Assembly: GCF_002001175.1 (NCBI RefSeq)
Contig: NZ_MUNT01000010.1
Coordinates: 1 to 64,000, forward strand
Direction: 5' to 3'
Source of the DNA: Rhodanobacter sp. C03
GTDB taxonomy: Bacteria > Pseudomonadota > Gammaproteobacteria > Xanthomonadales > Rhodanobacteraceae
Length of the DNA: 64,000 nt
Of this stretch, positions 1 through 6,644 are shown piece after piece. The number at the start of each line of letters is the position of its first letter. Within the stretch, counting starts at the first letter, position 1. The translations under genes and the position numbers were made by a program. The notes under the pieces were generated by a model. That model saw only the letters and a list, made by a program, of their open reading frames with translations, did not search any database and was not told where the DNA came from.

Positions 1-54
1 CGCCTTGAAATCATGGGTGTAACGATAGGTGGTTCGCGGGCCTGGCTTGGGCAT
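1..54 (-). CDS. Transposase OrfA of an IS3-like element, first 18 codons only
   Basis: Only the first 18 residues are present (MPKPGPRTTYRYTHDFKA). The basic start followed by YRYTHDFKA resembles the beginning of IS3-family OrfA proteins, where an 'F/YSxEFKxxAV' stretch leads into the helix-turn-helix. An AGGAG ribosome-binding site sits just upstream. The assignment rests on this short stretch and the adjacent element end, so the family is probable but not certain. Confidence 0.5.
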   Translation of the reverse strand, partial: MPKPGPRTTYRYTHDFKA

Positions 55-90
55 CTTGTGGACTCCTGAAGTGGTAGTTCAGGGTGTCCA
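1..90 (-). mobile_element. Left-over end of an IS3-like insertion sequence (runs off the window)
   Basis: The sequence ends in TGTCCA at position 90. Read on the minus strand, this gives an element end starting TGGACACCCTGAACTACC, then a clear Shine-Dalgarno (AGGAG) and the start of a transposase frame. IS3-family elements typically have ends starting with TG and a short leader before orfA. The other end lies outside the window, so the full length, the opposite repeat and the target duplication cannot be checked. Confidence 0.6.
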
Positions 91-130
91 CTAAAGCGAA
101 GGAACTATCCCGTCCGCCTTGAACGAGTAG

Positions 131-496
131 TTATGCCTGTGGCTGCGCATATGCCTTACGTACGGCACTTAAAAGGAAGACGCCATACAGAACTAAAACG
201 GCTCCCATGGGAAAGATGAAATTTGTAACCCCGCCCTCCGTCACGAAGCCCCATGTGGCGAACAAGGAGCCTAGAACAATAAAGAATGCTGGGCCGAGGT
301 ATTTGTTGGAGCGGTTAACTGACTGGAGGCGTGCGGCTTTTGTAACCATGGCATGCGTGGATGTGACCTGTTCTTCACGGAGCTCGCGACAGGCCAGCCC
401 GTAACCAAGATCGGTGGCGCAAGCCGCGCAGAGGCCTTTGCAGCAATGTTTGCACATGCCGATAGCCGCGCTCTCGTGATGGTTAAAGAACTGCAT
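131..496 (-). CDS. Small zinc-ribbon/B-box-like protein with two membrane segments
   Basis: This 121-residue protein begins with a Cys/His-rich stretch: HH at 6-7, then Cys at 15, 18, 19, 23, 26 and 36. It resembles the B-box-like zinc fingers that open a family of small uncharacterised bacterial membrane proteins. Two hydrophobic segments follow, at about residues 69-87 and 92-111. The ATG is preceded by GGGGAGATTCG, a good ribosome-binding site. The DNA looks poorer in GC than the rest of the window and lies beside an IS end, so recent acquisition is possible. The function is unknown. Confidence 0.7.
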   Translation of the reverse strand: MQFFNHHESAAIGMCKHCCKGLCAACATDLGYGLACRELREEQVTSTHAMVTKAARLQSVNRSNKYLGPAFFIVLGSLFATWGFVTEGGVTNFIFPMGAVLVLYGVFLLSAVRKAYAQPQA

Positions 497-528
497 CGAA
501 TCTCCCCCTGAGGCATAACGCTTAGTAG

Positions 529-544
529 ACCCCAGATCTGGGGT
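529..544. repeat. Perfect 16-bp palindrome upstream of the zinc-ribbon gene
   Basis: ACCCCAGATCTGGGGT is a perfect palindrome about 33 bp upstream of the start of the minus-strand gene at 496. It could be an operator or a short hairpin. No regulator is encoded nearby, so the role is unknown. Confidence 0.4.
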
Positions 545-714
545 GTTGCGCTGAGTATGTCGCCCTCATTGCGACCTGGGCAAGCGCCGAATTCACTTGT
601 CTAGCAACGGTTTGTGCGCCTGCAGATGTGCCGGGCGGGCAGTGAAGCTCCAGTGTTATCCGGCACTTTAGAGGGTGTATGAGTTACGCCGTCAAAATCG
701 GGGTGTAACAGCTT

Positions 715-1314
715 TCAAAGCGTCACGATGCTGAGGCTCTCCACATAAACCAATTCGCACGCACCCGCACCAACATCGTCGCGCGTCGTCGAGGTTTTCC
801 AGAGCCAGCCACCGGGGCGGCTGGCGTCGACCAGGAAGCCTTCGATGTGCACGACTTCGCCCGGACGTACTTCCCTGAGGTCATGCAGCACGCCGGCGTC
901 GGCGGGGATCATGTGCATGTTGGCGCTGTGCGTTTCGATCTCGCGGCGTGGTATCGGGAACTGTTTCACGTGCCATTCGTAGAAGCGGTCGGACTGGCTG
1001 ATGTCGATGTTCGCCAGCACCGCGCTGTCGGACATGCGGCCCCAGCCGAGCGCGAGATCTTCGGGGATCAATTTGCCGTCGGCTCCCCAGGAATAGTCGG
1101 CGCGCGCCAGCACGCGGGCGGTAAGAGTGAAGCGGGCGCGGGTAGTGAGGGTCACGTCGTCGCGTTGCAGCTTCGCGCCATCCTCGATGTTGTCCTGCTC
1201 GGGCTCGTCTGGCGCCAGCACGCCGGGTGGTTGATGCAGTGGGCGGTGATGCCACCACGACACGCCGCCGCACAGCACCAGCAGCAGGGCGACGGCAACA
1301 AGGAGCTTGCGCAT
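715..1314 (-). CDS. Conserved hypothetical protein with N-terminal signal or anchor
   Basis: This 199-residue protein starts with a basic residue pair and a hydrophobic stretch (residues about 4-19), typical of a signal peptide or a single membrane anchor, so the rest is expected in the periplasm. I do not recognise a domain; the C-terminal part contains a Trp-rich PGGWLW stretch. The start codon lies two bases after the DUF3501 stop, so the two genes are almost certainly co-transcribed at the end of the rubrerythrin cluster. The function is unknown. Confidence 0.7.
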   Translation of the reverse strand: MRKLLVAVALLLVLCGGVSWWHHRPLHQPPGVLAPDEPEQDNIEDGAKLQRDDVTLTTRARFTLTARVLARADYSWGADGKLIPEDLALGWGRMSDSAVLANIDISQSDRFYEWHVKQFPIPRREIETHSANMHMIPADAGVLHDLREVRPGEVVHIEGFLVDASRPGGWLWKTSTTRDDVGAGACELVYVESLSIVTL

Positions 1315-1316
1315 GC

Positions 1317-1898
1317 TCAGTTGAAGTCGGCCGCCAGCATGCAGCGCTGTTCGGGCGTGAGGGTTGCTTCGATCGGCATCGCCGGCAGGGTCGAAGCAAG
1401 AGTGACCGGCGCGCCGGCGTTCCAGTCCGCGATCATCGCTGCATCGAGTTCGAAGCGCAGGAAATGCACGGCGGCAGTCTTCTCGTCGTTGCTGCGTTCC
1501 ATGTCCTCGTCGGCGATCGCGGTGACCGGTGCGTGTCCTTGCACGCTCAGCGTGATGGCGTGTTCGATATGGCGCAGGCGCACCAGCTCCAGCTTGCGCT
1601 GCTCGACGTCGGGATACTCGATCAGCAGGGTTGCCTTGAGATTGCCGCCGTCCGGGATCAGCGGGTTGTAGGCATCGAGTTCATCCTGGATGCCGATGCC
1701 CTCGAAGATGCGTTCGATGCGCAGCATCTCCTGTACCTGGTACTGCACGCTCAGCCGATCCTCGAAGATCAGCGTAAGGTGTTCGCCGATATGCACGCTG
1801 CGTTTTTTCTTGTGCACGATCACGCGGGTACGGAAATCGCCGCGTTGCTGCGCGTAGGCTTCGAGGGTGAGCAGGTCGGCGCGGGTCAGTTTTTGCAT
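1317..1898 (-). CDS. DUF3501 family protein
   Basis: This 193-residue protein has the hallmarks of DUF3501: an early LTRADLLTLEAY segment, the VIVHKKKRSVHIGEHLTLIFEDR stretch near residues 26-48, and acidic and aromatic residues through the middle. DUF3501 genes are typically found with a rubrerythrin and a CCG-domain Fe-S protein, and that set is present here. The biochemical role is not established. The association points to a redox or peroxide function with its two upstream neighbours. There is no signal peptide, so it is cytoplasmic. Confidence 0.85.
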   Translation of the reverse strand: MQKLTRADLLTLEAYAQQRGDFRTRVIVHKKKRSVHIGEHLTLIFEDRLSVQYQVQEMLRIERIFEGIGIQDELDAYNPLIPDGGNLKATLLIEYPDVEQRKLELVRLRHIEHAITLSVQGHAPVTAIADEDMERSNDEKTAAVHFLRFELDAAMIADWNAGAPVTLASTLPAMPIEATLTPEQRCMLAADFN

Positions 1899-1958
1899 GC
1901 TGCATCCTGGATAGTTTAGCGTGATGCTTGAGTGCGCGGTCGAGGCTTTATTTTTGCT

Positions 1959-2062
1959 GTCATTCCCGCGAAGGCGGAAATCGCTTTACAACAACGGAGC
2001 GGGTCATCCATGGTTGTTTATGGAGTAAAGGCAACTGCGATTCCCGCCTTCGCGGGAATGAC
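1959..2062. repeat. Palindromic intergenic repeat (GTCATTCCCGC type)
   Basis: Two inverted arms, beginning GTCATTCCCGCGAAGGCGG and ending CCGCCTTCGCGGGAATGAC, flank about 55 bp of spacer. Each arm has its own CCGCnnnGCGG stem, so either a paired REP-like unit or one large cruciform is possible. A diverged copy of the same design lies at 60011-60092. The repeat separates the Fe-S protein gene from DUF3501 without closing the operon. Confidence 0.75.
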
Positions 2063-2104
2063 GACTATAAAGAGTGACGGCTATGGCGTGGCGTCATGCG
2101 CTCC

Positions 2105-3448
2105 TCAAATGCCATAGGCCTTGCGCAGCAGGCTCAGCGGGTGTTCCGCTGGCGGCTTGTCGTCGAGGCCGTGGGCGATATGGCCGCCGGCCATCGGGCA
2201 GTCGCTGGTGAAGTGATCGGGGTGGGCTTGCTCGACGCGATTTTCCACCGGTTTCGCCAGCTTGCGCGAGAGCGCATAGGTCGCATGCTTCACACCGTAG
2301 GTACCGTCGTGGCCGGAGCAGCGCTCGATGGTGATGACTTCGGTGTCCGGCACCAGTTGCAGGATGTCGCGCGTCTTCGGGCCGATCTTCTGCACACGCT
2401 GGTGGCACGGTACCTGCCAGGCGACCTTGCCCAGCGACTGCTTGAAGTCGGTCTGCAGCAGGCCGGCCTTGTGGCGCTCGGCGAGGTATTCGAACGGATC
2501 GAAGAAGCGCTCGCGCACCAGCGCCACGTCGGCATCGTCCGGGAACATCAGCGGCAGCTCCTGCTTGAACATCAGCACGCAAGACGGGATCGCCGCGGTG
2601 AAATCCCAGCCCTCGCGCGCCATCTTCGCCAGCACCGGGATATTGCGTTCCTTGTATTTCTTCACCGTCTGCAGATCGCCCAGTTCCAGCTTGGGCATGC
2701 CGCAGCAGCTTTCCTGTTCGACCAGTCGCGTCGGGATAACGTTGTGCGTCAGCACTGCGGCCAGATCCTCGACTACCACTGGGTCGGAATGGTCGCAGTA
2801 GCAGGTGGCGAACAGCGCCAGCTTGCCGCGCGTGCGGCCGGCAGGAGTCGCCGTGCCGCTGCCGTCGAGATCGCGCAGGCGCTTGCGTGCGGTAGGTGTG
2901 TGGTACTCGGGCACCCGCGCCTCGGCATCGACGCCCATGGTTTTTTCCAGTAGCTTTCGCGCGCCCGGATTGCGGTTGGCAGCGTTTATCACCTGCACCA
3001 CCACCGGGATCGAAGCGAGTTTGCCGACGGCGCGGGTGTTGGACAGGATCATCGCCGACAGCGGTGCACCATGCTCATTAAAGTGCGTGGCCTTGGCGCG
3101 CAGCATCAGGTGCGGGAAGTCCACGTTCCACGGATGCGGCGGCGTGTACGGACATTTGGTCTGGTAGCACAGGTCGCACAGGTAGCACTGCTCGGTGACC
3201 TTGGGATAGTCGGCCTTGTCGACGCCGTCGATCTCCATCGTCTTCGATTCATCGATCAGGTCGAACAGGGTGGGGAAGGCGTGGCACAGGCTGACGCAGC
3301 GGCGGCAACCGTGGCAGATGTTGAACACTCGTTCGAGTTCCGCGTCGAGCGCCTGCTGATCCATGAATTCGGGATTGGTCCAGTCCAGCGGATGTCGGGT
3401 GGGTGCGTCCAGATTGCCTTCGCGTGTGCCGCTGATGGGCTCGGCCAT
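2105..3448 (-). CDS. Fe-S oxidoreductase with heterodisulfide-reductase-like (CCG) domains
   Basis: This 447-residue cytoplasmic protein is a ferredoxin-like module followed by two cysteine-rich CCG-type domains, as in GlpC and HdrD. The first cluster motif is Cys45-x2-Cys48-x2-Cys51-x3-Cys55; the second is Cys88-x2-Cys91-x2-Cys94-x4-Cys99-Pro, with one extra spacer residue. The CCG part shows ESCCGMP and a later ERCSGHDG, where the usual Cys pair is reduced. Such proteins pass electrons to a partner, here plausibly the rubrerythrin encoded upstream. The start at MAEPISG was chosen because the frame upstream of it runs through an intergenic repeat. Confidence 0.88.
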   Translation of the reverse strand: MAEPISGTREGNLDAPTRHPLDWTNPEFMDQQALDAELERVFNICHGCRRCVSLCHAFPTLFDLIDESKTMEIDGVDKADYPKVTEQCYLCDLCYQTKCPYTPPHPWNVDFPHLMLRAKATHFNEHGAPLSAMILSNTRAVGKLASIPVVVQVINAANRNPGARKLLEKTMGVDAEARVPEYHTPTARKRLRDLDGSGTATPAGRTRGKLALFATCYCDHSDPVVVEDLAAVLTHNVIPTRLVEQESCCGMPKLELGDLQTVKKYKERNIPVLAKMAREGWDFTAAIPSCVLMFKQELPLMFPDDADVALVRERFFDPFEYLAERHKAGLLQTDFKQSLGKVAWQVPCHQRVQKIGPKTRDILQLVPDTEVITIERCSGHDGTYGVKHATYALSRKLAKPVENRVEQAHPDHFTSDCPMAGGHIAHGLDDKPPAEHPLSLLRKAYGI

Positions 3449-3468
3449 GGTCGTGTCCTCGAAGCGTT

Positions 3469-3560
3469 GTAGGAGCGGCTTCAGCCGCGACCGCGGCGCA
3501 GCGTTGTCACGCAGCGCCGCGGTTATCCGGTACATCGGTCGCGGCTGAAGCCGCTCCTAC
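3469..3560. repeat. GTAG-type palindromic repeat (REP/SMAG-like)
   Basis: A GTAGGAGCGGCTTCAGCCGC arm and its exact reverse complement flank a second, inner inverted pair (GCGGCGCAGCG / CGCAGCGCCGC). Stem-loops opening with GTAG are the hallmark of REP elements in Lysobacterales, such as the SMAG elements of Stenotrophomonas maltophilia. It sits between rubrerythrin and the Fe-S protein gene and could attenuate or stabilise the message. No RAYT transposase is encoded in this window. Confidence 0.75.
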
Positions 3561-3581
3561 AAAATGCAGGTCAGCGATAAC

Positions 3582-4001
3582 TCAGCCCAGATCACCCAGC
3601 GCCTTGGTGAACCGGTTGGCGTGCGAACGTTCGGCCTTGGCCAGCGTCTCGAACCAGTCGGCGATTTCGTCGAAGCCTTCCTCGCGCGCAGCCTTGTGCA
3701 TGCCCGGGTACATGTCGGTGTACTCGTGGGTCTCGCCGGCGATGGCGCTCTTCAGATTCAGATGGGTTTCGCCGAACGGCAGGCCGGTGGCGGGATCACC
3801 GACGGCTTCCAGGTATTCCAGGTGGCCGTGCGCGTGGCCGGTCTCGCCTTCGGCGGTGGAGCGGAACACCGCGGAGACATCGTTGTAACCCTCCACGTCG
3901 GCCTTGGCGGCGAAGTAGAGGTAGCGGCGGTTGGCCATCGATTCGCCGGCAAAGGCGTCTTTCAGGTTCTGCTCGGTCTTGGAGCCTTTCAGGTTGCTCA
4001 T
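3582..4001 (-). CDS. Rubrerythrin family protein (diiron domain only)
   Basis: This 139-residue protein is a ferritin-like four-helix diiron protein. It begins SKTEQNLKDAFAGESMANRRY, the classic rubrerythrin start with the first Glu ligand, and has the later paired ligands in STAEGETGHAHGH and AKAERSHANRF. It lacks the C-terminal rubredoxin domain, so electrons must come from another protein; the Fe-S protein encoded next is the obvious candidate. Rubrerythrins reduce hydrogen peroxide in the cytoplasm. A well-formed OxyR box lies about 95 bp upstream, which predicts peroxide induction. Confidence 0.92.
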   Translation of the reverse strand: MSNLKGSKTEQNLKDAFAGESMANRRYLYFAAKADVEGYNDVSAVFRSTAEGETGHAHGHLEYLEAVGDPATGLPFGETHLNLKSAIAGETHEYTDMYPGMHKAAREEGFDEIADWFETLAKAERSHANRFTKALGDLG

Positions 4002-4066
4002 GACATCACCTCGTGGCGTGTGGCTGGGAGGGAAATACGAGTCGGCCTTGCGGTCTTGACCTGTCG

Positions 4067-4132
4067 AGCCTAGCGCCCGGCGGCCAGGGGATGAAATTGA
4101 TTGTCTCGATGGAACGGATAGCCGGCGGCTAT
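4067..4132 (-). promoter_or_regulatory. Predicted OxyR box and promoter for the rubrerythrin operon
   Basis: Read on the minus strand the site is ATAG-N7-CTAT-N7-ATCG-N7-CAAT, matching 14 of the 16 fixed positions of the extended OxyR pattern with exact spacing. It spans 4096-4132. The -35 candidate TTCATC (4090-4095) abuts it, followed by a 17-nt spacer and TAGGCT (4067-4072). This is the same arrangement as at ahpC, and the two sites share ACAATCAATTT. The distal half overlaps the oxyR stop codon. The hexamers themselves are weak, as expected of an activated promoter. Confidence 0.65.
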
Positions 4133-5100
4133 CGGCGTGCAGCGCGGCGTTTCGTTATGGGTGCGACTTCCGTGGCCAGTGGCGTGGCGGCGGTATGCGC
4201 GTCGAGCAGGTCGGCGGGCAGTTGTCGGAAGATCTGCGCCAGGCGTTTCAGGAAGCCATCCATCGCCGAACTCTTGCGCCAGATCATGGCGATGCGCCGG
4301 CTCGGCGGATGACCCTTGAACTCGATCAGGTGCAGGTTCTCCACCGGTGCCACCGGCGGCTTCACCGCGGTGACCGGCAGCAGGGTGATGCCGACATTCG
4401 CCGCCACCATCTGCCGCAGTGTTTCCAGGCTGGTGGCGCGGAAGCCGCTGTGCTCGCCGGCGCCGACCATGTGGCACACCTCGAGCGCCTGATCGCGCAG
4501 GCAGTGGCCGTCCTCCAGCAACAGCAGGTTCTGGTTGGACAGGTCGGCCAGCTTCAACTGGCCCTGCTTGTGTGCCAGCGGGTGTTCGGCCGAGACCGCC
4601 AGCAGGAACGGTTCCTCGAACAGGAACTCGCTGTGCAGGCTGTCCTCGTGCAGCGGCAGGGCGAGGATGCCGGCATCCAGCTTGCCCTCGCGCAACATGC
4701 GCAGCACCGATTCGGTCTTCTCCTCGACCAGCAACAGCTCTAGTCGTGGAAACGCCGTGCGTACCAGTGGCAGTACGTGCGGCAACAGGTACGGGCCCAG
4801 GGTCGGGAAGATGCCCAGCCGCACTGTGCCGGATTCCGGATCCAGCGTGCGCCGGGCCACGCCGCGGATCTGCTCGATCTCGTTGAGTACATCGCGCGCG
4901 CGCGCGGCGATGTCACGACCCACCTCGGTCAGCAGCACCTTGCGCGGCGTGCGTTCGACCAGCGGCACGCCAAGCTCGTCCTCGAGCTTCTTGATCTGGG
5001 TGGACAGGGTCGGCTGGCTGACGAAGCAGGCATCGGCGGCGTGGCCGAAGTGCCGATGCTCGGCCAGCGCCACCAGGTACTGGAGATCTCGCAGGTTCAT
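4129..5100 (-). CDS. oxyR: Hydrogen-peroxide-sensing LysR-type regulator OxyR
   Basis: This 323-residue LysR protein starts MNLRDLQYLVALAEHRHFG, the usual OxyR N-terminus, with the helix-turn-helix around residues 18-38. The peroxide-sensing cysteines are present as Cys200 and Cys209 in LEDGHCLRDQALEVC, matching Cys199 and Cys208 of E. coli OxyR, so disulfide activation should work. It is transcribed away from ahpC, and an OxyR box in the shared gap lies 20 bp from its start, which suggests autoregulation. The rubrerythrin operon follows downstream. An upstream frame extension was rejected because this ATG gives the family start. Confidence 0.96.
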   Translation of the reverse strand: MNLRDLQYLVALAEHRHFGHAADACFVSQPTLSTQIKKLEDELGVPLVERTPRKVLLTEVGRDIAARARDVLNEIEQIRGVARRTLDPESGTVRLGIFPTLGPYLLPHVLPLVRTAFPRLELLLVEEKTESVLRMLREGKLDAGILALPLHEDSLHSEFLFEEPFLLAVSAEHPLAHKQGQLKLADLSNQNLLLLEDGHCLRDQALEVCHMVGAGEHSGFRATSLETLRQMVAANVGITLLPVTAVKPPVAPVENLHLIEFKGHPPSRRIAMIWRKSSAMDGFLKRLAQIFRQLPADLLDAHTAATPLATEVAPITKRRAARR

Positions 5101-5119
5101 CGCACGCCTCATCCAGGCC

Positions 5120-5185
5120 ATAGGCTCAACCTATGATTGCGATGGTAACAATCAATTTGAACAATGCAAGTGCGGACGCTATCTT
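5120..5185 (+). promoter_or_regulatory. OxyR box and promoter in the oxyR/ahpC divergent region
   Basis: ATAG (5120-5123), CTAT (5131-5134), ATGG (5142-5145) and CAAT (5153-5156) are each separated by exactly 7 nt, matching 14 of 16 fixed positions of the OxyR tetramer site. TTGAAC (5157-5162) follows with no gap, then a 17-nt spacer and TATCTT (5180-5185), giving a sigma-70 promoter for ahpC. A site abutting the -35 element is the usual position for OxyR activation. Its other edge is 20 bp from the oxyR ATG, where it could repress oxyR. Confidence 0.8.
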
Positions 5186-5250
5186 GTTCGTCAAGGCACC
5201 TGCTGCAAGGCGTCTCTCAACCCCCTAATCCATTACCGAAGGCTAACTCC

Positions 5251-5790
5251 ATGCTGACCATTGGCGACAAGTTTCCCCAGTTCAACGTCCCGGCCACCGT
5301 CTCGATCGAGAGCCTGGACAAGGCGTTTCAGAACATCGACAACAACACCTACAAGGGCAAGTGGACCTGCGTGTTCTTCTACCCGAAGGACTTCACCTTC
5401 GTCTGCCCGACCGAGATCAAGGGCTTCAGCGACGTGAACCAGCAGTTCGCCGATCGTGACTGCCAGGTGCTCGCCGCCAGCACCGACAGCGAGTTCGTGC
5501 ATCTGGCCTGGCGCAAGGACCACAAGGACCTGCGCGACCTGAAGTTCCCGATGCTGGCCGACATCAAGAAAGAGCTCACCAATGCGCTGGGCATCCTGAC
5601 CGACGACGGCGTGGCGCAGCGCGCGACGTTCCTGGTCGATCCGGAAGGCATCATCCGCTTCGTCTACGTCACCGACGGCTCGGTCGGCCGCAACCCGGCC
5701 GAAGTGCTGCGCGTACTCGACGCGTTGCAGACCGACGAGCTGTGCCCGTGCAACTGGAGCCAGGGCGAAGAGACCCTCAAGGTCGCCTGA
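5251..5790 (+). CDS. ahpC: Alkyl hydroperoxide reductase AhpC (peroxiredoxin)
   Basis: This 179-residue 2-Cys peroxiredoxin reduces hydrogen peroxide, organic peroxides and probably peroxynitrite in the cytoplasm. The peroxidatic cysteine is Cys52 in FTFVCPTE, and the C-terminal DELCPCNW carries Cys165 and Cys167 for resolution. The DELCPCNW ending is common in AhpC proteins whose partner is AhpD. An in-frame upstream extension exists, but the ATG at 5251 follows a GAAGG ribosome-binding site and gives the standard MLTIGDKFP start. An OxyR-controlled promoter precedes it, a terminator follows, and no ahpF is nearby. Confidence 0.97.
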   Translation: MLTIGDKFPQFNVPATVSIESLDKAFQNIDNNTYKGKWTCVFFYPKDFTFVCPTEIKGFSDVNQQFADRDCQVLAASTDSEFVHLAWRKDHKDLRDLKFPMLADIKKELTNALGILTDDGVAQRATFLVDPEGIIRFVYVTDGSVGRNPAEVLRVLDALQTDELCPCNWSQGEETLKVA

Positions 5791-5864
5791 TTCCGGCGTT
5801 TCGCTTGCAACACCCCGCGCGTCAGGAGTCCCTCCCTCTCCCCGCTGACGCGCGGGTGACCCCA

Positions 5865-5899
5865 CCGGCGGCGAGGTTCGCTTCGCCGCCGGTTTTTTT
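5865..5899 (+). terminator. Rho-independent terminator after ahpC
   Basis: A 10-bp GC-rich stem (CCGGCGGCGA / TCGCCGCCGG) with a short loop is followed by seven T residues. It lies between ahpC and the ahpD-like gene, so read-through between the two is probably partial. Confidence 0.85.
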
Positions 5900-5926
5900 A
5901 TGCCCCGAATTTATTGAAGGTGTCCC

Positions 5927-6481
5927 ATGAGTCATACCGACATGAGTCTTGCCGATCTGAAAAGCCAGTTGCCCGACTACGCCAAGGACCTGCGTCTCAA
6001 CCTCGAGTCCGTATTGACCGAGGGTGGTGCGCCCGGCCTGACCCAGAAACAGATTGCGGTGATCGCGCTCGCTTCGGCGATTGCATCGCGCTACAAGCCG
6101 CTCACCGCGGCGATCAACGAAGAAGCCGCGCAGCACGCCAGCGCGGAGGAATTGAACGGTGCCCGCGTCGCCGCCGCGATCATGGGAATGAACAACATCT
6201 ACTACCGCTTCGTGCACCTGGTCGGCGACGCCGAGTACGGCACGTTGCGCGCCGGCCTGCGCATGAACGCGATGGCCAATCCGGGCGGCGACAAGATCGA
6301 CTTCGAGCTCGCCTCGCTGGCGGTGTCGGCGGTGAACGGCTGCGGCATGTGCCTGGAGTCGCATGAGAAGACCCTGCGCAAGCACGGTCTGTCGGCGCAG
6401 TCGATCCAGAGCGCGGCGCGTATCGCCGCGGTGATCCATGCGGTTGCGGTGGCGCTGGAGCAGGCTGATGTGGCTGGCTGA
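5927..6481 (+). CDS. ahpD: AhpD-like alkylhydroperoxidase (CMD family)
   Basis: This 184-residue protein belongs to the carboxymuconolactone decarboxylase fold and has the AhpD active-site string ELASLAVSAVNGCGMCLESH: a CxxC pair, a His four residues on, and an upstream Glu. AhpD reduces oxidised AhpC through its CxxC pair, taking electrons from a dihydrolipoamide-type donor, and so replaces AhpF. Its position directly after ahpC and the absence of ahpF fit that role. It has its own terminator, and a terminator separates it from ahpC, so a separate promoter or read-through is needed. Confidence 0.9.
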   Translation: MSHTDMSLADLKSQLPDYAKDLRLNLESVLTEGGAPGLTQKQIAVIALASAIASRYKPLTAAINEEAAQHASAEELNGARVAAAIMGMNNIYYRFVHLVGDAEYGTLRAGLRMNAMANPGGDKIDFELASLAVSAVNGCGMCLESHEKTLRKHGLSAQSIQSAARIAAVIHAVAVALEQADVAG

Positions 6482-6512
6482 GTCCGGTCACCGGTAAACC
6501 GGAAAAATCCGA

Positions 6513-6540
6513 ACCCCGGTCAGCGATGGCCGGGGTTTTT
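6513..6540 (+). terminator. Rho-independent terminator after the ahpD-like gene
   Basis: A 7-bp stem ACCCCGG / CCGGGGT, with a loop of about 10 nt, runs into a five-T tract just downstream of the stop codon at 6481. Confidence 0.85.
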
Positions 6541-6644
6541 CGCATTCGTGGCGGGGATCAAGCTGTCCATGCCTTTTGGCACTGGGTCGCAAGTCATGCC
6601 TCGGCCTAGCGTGGGCGTTTGTTTTCGTCCCAGGGAAATCCGTC

